Shown: positions 21,067-32,211 of the stretch, piece after piece
Layout of the letters: every line of letters begins with the position of its first letter
How positions within the stretch are numbered: position 1 is the stretch's first letter
Source: Dioscorea cayenensis subsp. rotundata
Lineage: Eukaryota > Streptophyta > Magnoliopsida > Dioscoreales > Dioscoreaceae
Reading direction: 5' to 3'
DNA length: 64,000 nt
NCBI RefSeq assembly: GCF_009730915.1
Contig: NC_052482.1
Span: 20,738,345 to 20,802,344 of the forward strand
Position numbers and translations under genes: made by a program
Notes under the pieces: model-generated
What the model saw: only the letters and a program-made list of their open reading frames with translations
The model's database searches: none
What the model was told of the DNA's origin: nothing

Positions 21067-23794
21067 GCCAAACTATTAAATTCTTTTGGGATTCGCTCTT
21101 ACGCAATAAAACTTACTCGGATCTTTTCTTTCTTGAAATTTCATTTTCTAAGGAAGAGATTACCTTAGGGTCGGATAAGGCCCCTAGCCCCGACAGTTTT
21201 CCAATCTCTTTTTTCCAAAAGTATTGGTCCATCATTGAAAATGACATATGCAAGCTTTGTTTTGATTTTTATAATAGCAAGACTAATTTGGAAAGAATTA
21301 ACTGGGCAACCATTGTCTTAATTCCAAAAACAAACTGTCCTGAAATTCCCGCTGACTTCTGGCCCACAAGCTTGATTAATTCGGCCTTAAAAATCATTTC
21401 CAAAGTGTTGGCTTTGAAATTAAGCAAGTTAATCTATTCCATTGTGGACGACATTCAATCTGTGTCCATCAAAGGAAGATGTATCCTTGATAATATTTTT
21501 GTGGCTAAAGAGCTGATTTTCAGCATCCATAAGAGGCAAATGATCGGGCACATCATCGATGTGGACTTTGCTAAGGCCTTCAACATGGTAGATTGGGATT
21601 TTTTTGTTTGATCTTCTACAAGCCTATGGTTTTGGCGCAAAATGGATCAATTGGATTAGGACCATTCTTTCTTCGTCCAAAGCCTATATATGTCCTTGTG
21701 AATGGGGAAATGCACGGTTACGTGAGACATCATCGAGGTCTTAGACAAGGTGATCCTCTATCTTCCCTCCTCTTTGCCCTTGTATCCAATGTCCTTAGTC
21801 TTATGTTTAACCATGCATTGGAATCTAGTGTCCTATATGGTGTTCCCTTAGGGCATTAGGGGAAAATGTGTCACTTGCATTATGTAAATAACCTTCTTAT
21901 TATGATGGCAGGGGATACAGAGGATTTTAGAATTATCAAACTCATATTGTACCTTTTCGAAGGCATTTCTAGGATTTTGATAAACTTCCAAAAAACTTGC
22001 CTTTTCACCTCTAGAAGTAATCTTCTCCCTTATGAGCATTTGTCTCAAACACTACACTGTGCTAGAGGTCTGCTTCCAGTTCATTACCTTAGTCTTCCCA
22101 TTTTGGGGAAGCAACCTAGAAGACAAGATTGGGAGACTCTAATTGGTGAAATTCATTCTAAATTCACTTCCTGTAAATCTTGACTTCTTTCCCTTGGGAG
22201 CAGATTAATGTTGGTGAACTTTGTGCTCTCTACTATCCCCACATATTGTATGTCAATTTTTAAGCTCCTTTCTTGGGTGATTAAAAACATTGACAATATA
22301 AGAAGGGATTTCCTTTGGTCAGGGTCTGATATTAATCACCCAAAAATGAGATTGGTGAACTAGAGACAACTTTGTAGACCACGTGAGTAAGGCGGCTGGG
22401 GGTTCTTAAATCTTGAGGATTTCAATGTCACCTTACTTGGAAAATGGTGGTGGAAAATCTCTACAGAGGTCTAATGGTGTGGTGCCAAGGTTATCCGTCA
22501 ACGGCCAACTGTGGAATCTTCATCTGCCCCTTGCCCCCTCCCCACGGAGAAGGTCCGTTGTTTGGAATGGTATGTTGCATTACCTCCCGGCCTTCAGAGC
22601 TTGTGTGTAACCAACATTGTCAAAGATGGAAATACCACCCTTTTTTGGTTAGATAAATGGGTTGATAGTCATGCCATGTTAACATTTGGCTTGAGGATTT
22701 CTCTAGAACTGCCCATCCTTTTGGTATTGTTAGAGAATTGGCTCAACTTTTGAGTTCCCTCAGGGGTGGAGATGATACAGATTTCAGCGTTGTTAGTCTC
22801 AACGCTTTGGAAGACGGGTCTAAGATGAGTGATGTTAAAACTTGGAATCTCACAGCTAACAATAGATTCTCTGTCAAGTCCTTCTACAGGTTCCTTATCA
22901 TGGGTGGCTTCAGTTGTAGGACTACATCTTTGATATGGAATTGTCCATGCCCTAAGAAAATTAATATGTTTAACTAGCTAGTCTGGAACAATAGGATTCT
23001 GACATTGGACAACTTGGCTAAGAGAAGTTGTAATAGACTTCCTACAGTTACTTGCTTGCTTTGCAATGCCGAGTTAGAAACTGTGGGTCACCTCTTTATT
23101 TCCTACATCTTTACTCAAAAGTTGTGGCGTTTCTTGTCCCTCAACTTTAACTTATCCTCTCCGCCTCAGTCGGTTATCCACCGGTGGGGCTCTTGGAGGT
23201 TTAATTTACCAGAGGATGTTAGATTTGAGGGGGACCTCCTTATTAGATCTTTATTCTGGAACATTTGGTTGGAAAGAAATGCGCGCATGTTTAGAGAATC
23301 TTTCTCTGCTTACACTGTTGTACTTGTCAAATGTATTCATATGTTCATTACTTTGGGTAAATGCAATGCCATAGTCAAAGATGGCAAGATTGGAAGACTT
23401 AGCTATTTCAGCCAGATGTATAGCATGGACTTTCTCTCTAGACAGACTGTTTCAAGCGAGGACGAGACTATTTAGCTGCTTTCTCCAATGACCCCAGTCA
23501 AGTGTTTTGATTGGGGTGTTTTATAGTTTTTTTTGGGTATTGTTCCTGGTGGTTTGGAAGTCCTTTTGATGTAACTTGTTGGTGGGTTGGTGTATCTTGT
23601 TAGCTTCCACAGCCAATGAACTTTGTCTTGTCCTCTCTTTTTTTTTTTTAATGAATGTGGTTTATCCACTTTTTTTCATTATTAGCCAAAGGATTCATAA
23701 TCATGTAGAATTGGTCTCACTATTAAAAGCATTGGTACATCCATGCACACATCCTTGATGGTATAATGCTTGTTACATTTGTAAAAAATAAAAA
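21067..23794 (+). mobile_element. 5'-truncated, decayed LINE retrotransposon
   Basis: Broken frames encode the middle of a reverse transcriptase (INWATIVLIPKTN, FWPTSLINSALKIISKVLA, HIIDVDFAKAFNMVDW, then RGLRQGDPLSSLLFAL) and a zinc-finger RVT region (NRFSVKSFYRF, then LLCNAELETVGHLFISY). The canonical FADD catalytic motif reads YVNN (about 21881-21892), so the enzyme would be inactive. An A-rich end at about 23780-23794 and an imperfect 13-bp flanking duplication (ATTACAATCATCT at 21054-21066, ACTACAACCATCT at 23795-23807) mark the insertion. It sits in what was the RLP upstream region. Stops and frameshifts are many; nothing is functional. Confidence 0.88.
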
Positions 23795-23879
23795 ACTACA
23801 ACCATCTAATGCTTGTATACCATAAATCCAAAATTTAGCCTAATGTAGAAGTTTAATCATGAGTCAGTGACATCCTTGA

Positions 23880-24305
23880 ACTAACAGAGAAATCCGATGC
23901 TTATTCCTTTGGAGTTGTACTACATTGCCAAGGGAAATGGTGAATTCAGCAGAATGTGCAATGAAGTTTCAGAGAAGAGGAGAATTGGATCAAAATTATC
24001 GATTCCTCATATCGCCGGTGTTATAATGCTTGGCTCACTTAGGAAGTTCGGGGAGACTGTCGAGAAATGCTTAGTGGACTGTAGTGTGGATAGACTGGCA
24101 ATGGTGGATGTAATGTGGATTTTGGAATATGTTTTGCAGCTTCAAGATGCTGATCAGTCTGGGTTTACAGATACTGATAGTATTACAAGGATTGATGAGC
24201 TTCCAACTCAGGTTCAAAACATCAGTAATTCTGAAAGTGTTACTGTTAGTGTGCAAATGATCTGTCTGATGTTTCAATTAGCAGAGTTTTTTCACAGTTA
24301 GTGTA
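23880..24305 (+). pseudogene. HERK1-like 3'-end fragment, copy 2
   Basis: Matches the end of the intact gene from about 9208 onward: LTEKSDxYSFGVV, then a deletion of about 40 bp, then LRKFGETVEKCL, VQNISNSESVTV and the terminal serine-rich stretch. The catalytic lysine, HRD and DFG parts are missing, and the frame is broken by the deletion and by later indels. It shares an extra Asp-Gln (DADQSGF versus DAESGF) with copy 3, so those two are closer to each other than to the intact gene. Homology continues through the 3' flank to about 24630. Confidence 0.9.
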
Positions 24306-24579
24306 GTCTGAAGGGATCAGGTAGAGATTTCATGGTTTGATTGTTGGGAGTTTTACAATATGATATATATATATACAATCATGAATTTGTTTTTTTATTT
24401 CTGCATATCTGAAGAACATTGAGATGCAATTTATGTTCTTCTTTCTGAGTTTTTTTATCTTTCATTGTTGTAATGTTCATTTGGTTATCATAGGTTTTGT
24501 TGTATAAAACTTGGATGGGTTGGATTGAATGTGAATTTTCATGAGATTGCAAATAATTCACTGACCATGGAGATTATTA

Positions 24580-25580
24580 AAAAAGTATTTGAGTTAAATT
24601 ATGAGGAAGAGAATAATTGAAGGGTAAAATATGAAAGTAAAAAAAAATAATGTGGATCTAAAAATCACAGCCAAATAATTCAGTAATTTTGTGAATTATT
24701 AATATTTTATGAAGCTATTGATGATAAATAAAAGACTCCGACTAATTCAGTAAGTCAAAAGTCTTGTTAAAGAAATCAGTACTTAAGAACTGTGTTTAAG
24801 GCAGCACTCCGCAATCAAAATCTTGTTAGAGACTTGAAGTAATCAAGAAATTAATTACAAACCGTCTTTGATGGCAAGACTCAAAAATCAAAGTTTTGTT
24901 TAATGACAATTACAAGACCCCAAGTCAAGTCAATTGTGAGGAAATTAGAGCCATTAGACGTGATATTTCTAGCCATATGTCCTGTGCCTTAAAAGACATG
25001 TCTTGTTGAATGACAAATACAAGACCCCAAGTCAAGTCAATTATGAGGAAATTGAGCCATTAGATGTGAAAGAAATGCTCGTATATTTCATCTGAAAGCA
25101 TTACCGAATTTCAACATTATTCTCAAGTATGTTAATATGCTTTTTTTCCTGATTTTCTACAGCAGTTAACAGGCACCAGCAACCACTCAATGATGTATCC
25201 CGGAAAATTAAGCGCTCTCTCAACTTCCTCAGTGCTAGAGAATTCACCTCCTCTGACGATCATGACATTGGCACTGCTCTGGAATAGGTGATCCTGTTGT
25301 TCGCCTTAGTAGGCCTGGGATGTCAGACGACATCTCCCGTCTCCTAAGCTTTCTTTCTTTGTCTGTCCTCTTTATGTATTAGTTTTACTTGTTCCCTCTC
25401 ACCTCTGGTGAGAGATGACTTTTTTCCTGTACTTTGTTTCTTTTTGTACTGTTGTTTCTCATTTAATAAATCAGTGGTTTGTCCACATTTTATCAAAAAT
25501 AAAAAATAAAAAATAAATAAGTCCTGTGCCTTAAAAGACCTTCTCATGTCCTTGTCAGTCATCAGTATCTTATATAATTG
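24580..25580. repeat. Spacer repeat, copy 2, split by a LINE tail
   Basis: Same word order as the copy at 13255-13760 (CTAAAAATCACAGCC at about 24660, TTGATGATAAATAAAAGACT, TTAAGAACTGTG, CAAGTCAAGTCAATTGTGAGG), interrupted at 24998-25520 by a retrotransposed insertion. Confidence 0.75.
24998..25520 (+). mobile_element. LINE 3'-end insertion with perfect 19-bp target duplication
   Basis: Flanked by GTCCTGTGCCTTAAAAGAC at 24979-24997 and 25521-25539. Most of it (about 25150-25520) is a non-coding LINE-like tail with AATAAATCAGTGGTTTGTCC and an (AAAAAT)n end. The left 75 bp or so (24998-25074) is instead a second copy of the adjacent host sequence at about 24896-24964. This suggests a template jump at the 5' end during insertion. 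No coding capacity. Confidence 0.75.
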
Positions 25581-25589
25581 AAGAATAAT

Positions 25590-27125
25590 TGAAGGGTGAA
25601 ACATGAAAGGAAAAAAAAATTGACATGTATCTAAAAATCACAGCCAAATAATTCAGTAATTTTGTGAATTATTAATATTTTATAAAGCTATTGATGATAA
25701 ATAAAAAACTACAAGTAAGTCAAAAATCTTGTTCAAGCAATCAATCACTTAAGGGTCCGTTTGGATCACGGAATAGGAATGGTAATGGGAATGGGAATGG
25801 GAAAAGTAATGGTAATGGTAATGGGAAAAGTAATGGTAATGGTAATGAAAAAAGTGTTTGGTTGAAAGAAATAAATATTGGGAATGGAAAAAGTGACATA
25901 GAGAATTGTATGTAAATTACTTTAATACCCTTAATATAATTAATGATAAACTAATATATAAAATAATTACATATAAATAAATATTTAGTCTCTATAATTA
26001 TTATAATTAAATATTTAGAATAAATAATTTTTTTATCATTAACCAATTTAATTTAATTATAATATTTAAATTACTTAATTTATGTTTATTATAATTTAAT
26101 TTAATTATTATAATGACTTAATTTATATTTATTATTATTGTTATTTAATTATAATATTTAAATTACTTAATTTATGACTTATCATAATTAAATAGTTTTA
26201 TTAATTATTTTATTTAATTAAATCTGTGTAGGGGCAAAACTGTCATTTCACTTTTAATTATTATAATATTTAAATGGTTCAATTTATATTAATTATTATT
26301 TACTTTAATTATTATAATTAGTTATTTAAATTAATAATTATTATTTAATTAAATCTTAAGTAGGGGCAAAAATGTCATTTCATTTTCCTTATCATAATTA
26401 AATACTTTTATTAATTATTTATTTAATTAAATCTATGTAGGGGCAAAACTGTCATTTCACTTTCCATATCATAATTAAATACTTTTATTAATTATTTATT
26501 TAATTAAATCTATGTAGGGGCAAAACTGTCATTTCACTTTAATTATTATAATATTTAAATGACTCAATTTATATTAATTATTATTTACTTTAATTATTAT
26601 AATTAGTTATTTAAATTAATAATTATTATTTAATTAAATTTTAAGTAGGGGCAAAAATGTCATTTTACTATCAATAGTGTTTATTCCTCTCCATGCCCCC
26701 CAATTTTGGGGGTAATCAAATGCCTTTACTATGCACCATACAATTACCTACAGTACTCATTACTAAGGTAATAGTAAAATACCCAAACATGGGCATATAT
26801 CCCTATTAGCAATCAATCCCATGCCAATAGTGCCCAATACCTTCATCCAAACACAACCTTAGGAACCTTGTTTGATGACATGACTCAAAAATCAAAGTCC
26901 TGTTTAATGACAAATACAAGAACCCAAGTCAAGTCAATTGTGAGGAAACTGGAGTCATTGGATGTGATACTTTTGGCCTTATGTTTTGTGCCTTAAAAGA
27001 CCTTCTCATATCCTTTTCAATCCTGAGTATCTTATATTATTGAAAAACAAATATTTAATTTTTTACATAAAAGTGACTAAACGAAGTAAATCAAGGTAAA
27101 AGGAAAGCGTGTAAGGATGTTATAG
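25590..27125. repeat. Spacer repeat, copy 3, containing a Harbinger-type MITE
   Basis: Begins with GAAGGGTGAAACATGAAAGG, then CTAAAAATCACAGCC (about 25631), and ends with GGTAAAAGGAAAGCGTG (about 27092-27108). It is a third instance of the spacer unit, enlarged by the 1.1-kb element inside it. Confidence 0.75.
25752..26858. mobile_element. PIF/Harbinger-type non-autonomous element with internal repeats
   Basis: About 1107 bp between GGGTCCGTTTGGAT and the inverse of GGTTGTGTTTGGAT (11 of 14 match), with TTA on both sides (25749-25751 and 26859-26861). The sister spacers at about 24793 and 13420 show the uninterrupted TTAAG site. The left end is a (GGTAAT/GGGAAT)n tract. The interior has five copies of TAGGGGCAAAAMTGTCATTT (near 26229, 26361, 26438, 26514 and 26646) in AT-rich sequence. 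TIR type and TTA target fit Harbinger/Tourist elements. Non-coding. Confidence 0.75.
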
Positions 27126-27700
27126 AACCAATTAAGCAGGGTAGTCTTATGTGAATTAATCTCGTATGGTTTCAGAGTCAGGTTATTTTTTGATTTTTTT
27201 CTATTACAGTCTGACATATATGTTGCTATTTTTATATGTTGTGGTTGGAGGACACGTATCAAACTGTGACAGGGAAAAATAAGAAAATAACTTGGTTCAG
27301 GAAGCAAATGAGATGGCTTCAACCTTCTTTATTGTTATCTTGAAATATAGGAAACAAAGCTAGAGCTTACCGTGATTAAAAGAAAATAATAATAATAAAC
27401 AAGAAGATTTCATATTGATCCAAGCCGTTGAGCCTTGTGAGAAATCGGTTTATAGCATCAAAAACTTACATTAACTCTCAGTTATTATAAGATTAACATA
27501 ATGCGTTACTATGTCTTAAAAAATTGTCTATGGCATGGTTGATACTGCCGTAAGTACTAATTAAATGCTATGGGAAATATTAGCAAAATATATTGGTAAC
27601 TAATATATAATTTCAAATCAAGCCTAAAGGATTAAACAAAAGGCTTATGATATTTGGAGAGTGTTTGTAATATTTTTTTAAAAAAAAATTAAATTGAAAT
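27126..27700. other. Non-coding sequence between spacer repeats
   Basis: Contains segments related to the 3' flank of the HERK1-like gene (27470-27560) and the empty site of the hAT-type element (27606-27613). No gene seen. Confidence 0.6.
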
Positions 27701-27880
27701 TTTAATAAGTAACATAAAACATGAAAAGTTTAAAAAAAATTGATGTGGCTCTAAAAATCACAGCAAAATAATCCAATAACTTTGTTGAATTATTAATATT
27801 TTATGATGAAGGTATTGATGATAAATAAAAGACTAAGGATCAGCTCAAAAAGTAGTGGTTTCTCACTTTGATAGGGAGAG

Positions 27881-28578
27881 GACGTTCATTTCAGGAAAAG
27901 TAGGGGAAAATGAGGGAAAGTGGTCTGACTTTCCCCACTTCTGGTGTTCATTTATGCTGAAGTGGATTTTGAACTAAACTCACTTCAGCATTTTTTTTTA
28001 CTGAAGTGTGGGGAAGTGAGTCAAATTATAAAAATTAACTTCTTTTCACTTTTAAAGTTTTTTTTTGAACTCATAGAACTTCATCCAACATCTAAATCCT
28101 TCGCTTCTATTCTCACTTTTTGACAAATGAACACAAAAATCCTGGAAGTGATATCACTTCCCCCCACTTCAGGGAAGTGGCACTTCCCTCACTTTCTGAC
28201 TTCCCCTCACTTACACTGAAATGAACGCTCAGCGTAAGTGAAAGGAAGTCAGGAAGTAGGGGGAGTGATATCAGTTCCAGGACTTCTGATGTTCATTTGT
28301 TAGAAAGTGAGAATAGAATCGAAGGAGATTTGGGTGTTGGATAAAGTTCTATGAGTTCAAAAAAAAATTTAAAAATGAAAAGAAGTTAGTTTTTATAGAT
28401 TGACTCACTTCCCCCACTTTAGTAAAAAAGATACTGAAGTGAGTTTAGTTCAAAATCCACTTCAGTCCGAAGTGGGGAAGCGTCACTTCTCTCACTTCAG
28501 CACAAATAAACACCAGAAGTAGGGGAAGTCAGACCACTTCCCCTCACTTTCACCCACTTTCCCTGAAATGAACACCCC
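27881..28578. mobile_element. Foldback MITE: two ~335-350-bp inverted arms
   Basis: The left arm (27881-28214) and right arm (28231-28578) are near-complete reverse complements, separated by a loop of about 16 bases. Ends read GTTCATTTCAGG and CCTGAAATGAAC. The arms are full of TCACTTC/GAAGTGA words. A TTGA on each side (about 27868 and 28579) is a possible target duplication. An RNA through it would fold into one long hairpin. No coding frame. Confidence 0.8.
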
Positions 28579-28599
28579 TTGAGTGGGCAAGTGTGAGCT

Positions 28600-28880
28600 C
28601 AAAATTTTTTAACCCACAGTTTGTATAAAATAGTGTTTATATTAATTTATATATTAGGTGGTGGCATGGCACTAGATTTCATTACTGTAAGGTTATGGTG
28701 TTTGATATATCATCTTTGGTGCATGTGATAAATATTATTGTTCTGCATATAAACCTATTTCACATTCGAAATTTCAACCATCATAATAAATACACCTTTA
28801 TATCTATTTGTCTATTTGTCACATTTAAATGGAATGCGTTTGTGCCCTATTTATTAAATAAAAATAAATAAATAAATAAC
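28600..28880. other. Unidentified insertion flanking the foldback element
   Basis: Sequence absent from the other spacer copies, ending in an (AAAT)n tract near 28857-28880 that resembles a retroposon tail. No recognisable protein or TIR. Confidence 0.4.
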
Positions 28881-30658
28881 TCCAACCAAGTCAAATTTTT
28901 TTAAAGCAATCGATCAATTAAAAACCGCATTTATGACAACACTCCAAAATCAAAATATTGATATTCTTGGAGTAGTAGTCAAGGAATTAATTAAGAACTA
29001 TCCTGATGGCTTGGACTCATAAATTAGAATCTTGTTTAAAGACAAATACAAAAACTCCAAGTCAAGCTAATTGTGAGGAGGCTAGAGCCATTGGATGTGT
29101 TACCCCTGCAAGCCTTGCCATGTCATATGTACGTCCTATCCTATATAGAACCTTCTCATGCGTGCTCTGTTTAATCACAAGTTTTTTGTAGAACAAATAT
29201 TTATTTTTTATATAAAGTGACAGACCAAATGAATCAAGGTAAAAGGAAAGCATGTAGGGAAGAGAACCAATTAGTATTCTTTTACGTTGTTATTTTAAAA
29301 CACGGAAAACAAAGTAGGAGCTCATGGTGATTAAAAAGAAAAAATAAAAAAATTAAATATAAAACAAAAAGGTTTCATATAATTCCCAGTAAAATTTTTC
29401 AAAAAAAAAAATCCCAATAAATTGATTGAAACTTATGAGAGATTTATAGGATCAAATGTTTAGTAGTGGGTGAAATGCCACGTGTGTACTACATATTATA
29501 TATTATATATATATATATAAAAAAAGAAAAAATAACAAGATATTTCACTTGTGGCATCAATGTAAAGAAATACAGAAATACTTATAAATTCATTCCCAGT
29601 AGCTTGAGTAGCGTTGTTTATAGCAAGTGATACAATAATAATTTAGCAGTAAACAGGGTTTTTGCTAATTACTTTGAGTTCATTACAGCAAGAGCTCTCT
29701 TGATCTTGGATATAGTGACTACTATTTTTACATATATCATGTCATACATGTGGTCCAGACATATGAAATAAATTCGTCTCCATTCTTTTTTGAAAAGTAG
29801 TATTCCCCACACTATCCAAAACCCAACCACAAATCCTGGCATCAAACCAATGTAAAACCAAGTGGATTGACTATCATTATCATCTTCATCTTCTTGATTA
29901 TGGGCATTTGATGGTGGTTCATCACTTGTGCAATTCTTCTCTATAGGAGCTCCACAAAGATTGAGATTGCCAACATAACTAGATGGATTATTGAAAGTGA
30001 TCAAATGGTTCACGTATGGGATTTTCCCAAATAAGTTATTGTGTGACAAATTTAAAATTTCTAAAAAATTTAATGTGGAGAGGCTAAGAGGTATCAACCC
30101 AATGAGTTCATTTCTTGAGAGATCAAGAGATTCCAATTTTTGCATTAAGCCAATATCACTGGGGATTGCACCTAATAGATTATTAGATGATAAATTTAAG
30201 TTTTGCAATTCAGCTAAGTTAACTATTTCTTTTGGAATTTGGCCTGATAGATTATTTGCAGAGAGATCTATGAATACAAGAGATGAAAGAATGCTTCCAT
30301 ATGGGAGTTCTAATCCTTTTGTAAAGACAATAATCTTAATTCCGAGCCGGTTCTTTGCAAATGTATCATAAGGAAACATTATTGCTCTTCCATTCATATT
30401 AATGTTTATCATACCCATGAGGTTACCATATGATTGTGGTATGCTTCCTACAAATGAGTTGTGGGAAAAATCCAAGAAATGAAGTGACGTGAGATTGGAT
30501 AATAATGGCAAGTTACCTGTGAAATTATTGGCTTTCAAGGTGAGGATCCTCAATGAAGTCATGGTTTCTCCCAACCAACTAGGAATGTTTCCTGATAAAA
30601 TGTTATGGTCAAGAGCAAGAGTGGTTATGGAAGTACACTTCTTCAGGAAAGATGGAAA

Positions 30659-31658
30659 NNNNNNNNNNNNNNNNNNNNNNNNNNNNNNNNNNNNNNNNNN
30701 NNNNNNNNNNNNNNNNNNNNNNNNNNNNNNNNNNNNNNNNNNNNNNNNNNNNNNNNNNNNNNNNNNNNNNNNNNNNNNNNNNNNNNNNNNNNNNNNNNNN
30801 NNNNNNNNNNNNNNNNNNNNNNNNNNNNNNNNNNNNNNNNNNNNNNNNNNNNNNNNNNNNNNNNNNNNNNNNNNNNNNNNNNNNNNNNNNNNNNNNNNNN
30901 NNNNNNNNNNNNNNNNNNNNNNNNNNNNNNNNNNNNNNNNNNNNNNNNNNNNNNNNNNNNNNNNNNNNNNNNNNNNNNNNNNNNNNNNNNNNNNNNNNNN
31001 NNNNNNNNNNNNNNNNNNNNNNNNNNNNNNNNNNNNNNNNNNNNNNNNNNNNNNNNNNNNNNNNNNNNNNNNNNNNNNNNNNNNNNNNNNNNNNNNNNNN
31101 NNNNNNNNNNNNNNNNNNNNNNNNNNNNNNNNNNNNNNNNNNNNNNNNNNNNNNNNNNNNNNNNNNNNNNNNNNNNNNNNNNNNNNNNNNNNNNNNNNNN
31201 NNNNNNNNNNNNNNNNNNNNNNNNNNNNNNNNNNNNNNNNNNNNNNNNNNNNNNNNNNNNNNNNNNNNNNNNNNNNNNNNNNNNNNNNNNNNNNNNNNNN
31301 NNNNNNNNNNNNNNNNNNNNNNNNNNNNNNNNNNNNNNNNNNNNNNNNNNNNNNNNNNNNNNNNNNNNNNNNNNNNNNNNNNNNNNNNNNNNNNNNNNNN
31401 NNNNNNNNNNNNNNNNNNNNNNNNNNNNNNNNNNNNNNNNNNNNNNNNNNNNNNNNNNNNNNNNNNNNNNNNNNNNNNNNNNNNNNNNNNNNNNNNNNNN
31501 NNNNNNNNNNNNNNNNNNNNNNNNNNNNNNNNNNNNNNNNNNNNNNNNNNNNNNNNNNNNNNNNNNNNNNNNNNNNNNNNNNNNNNNNNNNNNNNNNNNN
31601 NNNNNNNNNNNNNNNNNNNNNNNNNNNNNNNNNNNNNNNNNNNNNNNNNNNNNNNNNN
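30659..31658. other. Assembly gap (1000 N)
   Basis: Exactly 1000 N, so probably a placeholder length. The RLP sequence on its left stops about 3 bp short of the insertion point predicted from the right side, and the copia LTR starts at its first right base. The real missing sequence may be only a few bases. Confidence 0.95.
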
Positions 31659-32161
31659 CGTTGGTTTAATCCATACGAGATTCACGGGTTGGTGGGTGTT
31701 TCTCATCCAAAAATTTCGTGAGCCCTATGGAGAAAAAGCCACCTGGGTTGGTTGTGTTGGGATTTGAAGCACATGCGTTGTTTGTCATCAGTACGCTGTG
31801 AAGAGTCGGGAGCTCAGTACATTGGGGAGATTTGTTTTTTTGAATCATCGTATCTTTTGTCCGTATGGCTCCTTGTCACTTCAGCTCTTTTCTCTAATCT
31901 CGGGTCGAGTTAATGGCTCACATGGGGCATGTTTTAGTTTATTTTTTTTAAAATCTTTTGGAGTATTAGTAGTATGTTTTGTATCTTCAAAATTATGAGA
32001 GAAAGAAAAAGAAAGTTAGTTGTCTTGTTGCTCATCCTCTCCTTGTTGTATTTGAACTTTGAGAAGAAGTGAATCCCTGTACTGAAGATCATTGACTTCA
32101 GGAGTTCCACCTTGGTGTTGGCTTGTGTTCGTGGTGATCTCGCTCTGGCTCTTAATCAACA
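31659..32161 (+). repeat. 5' LTR of the copia element
   Basis: 503 bp, ending TTAATCAACA. The first base reads C where the 3' LTR has T (TGTTGG), right at the gap edge. Compared with the 3' LTR, many small indels lie in the first ~300 bp and almost none in the last ~200 bp. Confidence 0.9.
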
Positions 32162-32163
32162 CG

Positions 32164-32175
32164 TGGTATCAGAGC
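32164..32175 (+). other. Primer-binding site (initiator tRNA-Met)
   Basis: TGGTATCAGAGC two bases after the LTR end. This is the standard plant copia site, complementary to the 3' end of initiator tRNA-Met. Confidence 0.93.
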
Positions 32176-32211
32176 TCCGGGTGTATGCCAAAGTACTTAC
32201 GGCCGGAAGAC

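Larger units (their letters stand above)
27705..29255. repeat. Spacer repeat, copy 4, containing a foldback element
   Basis: CTAAAAATCACAGCA at about 27750, TTGATGATAAATAAAAGACT at 27815, then an insertion to about 28880, then GCAATCGATCAATTAA, AAGTCAAGCTAATTGTGAGG and GGTAAAAGGAAAGCATG at about 29239. It is the fourth spacer unit in the window and the third within unit 2. Confidence 0.72.

Noticed and set aside
25691-25915. Asn/Gly/Lys-repeat frame
   Set aside because: Translation of the GGTAAT/GGGAAT tract at the left end of the Harbinger-type MITE.
30489-31767. Open frames running through the first N block on both strands
   Set aside because: They consist almost entirely of undetermined residues; the flanking codons belong to the RLP pseudogene or to the copia LTR.
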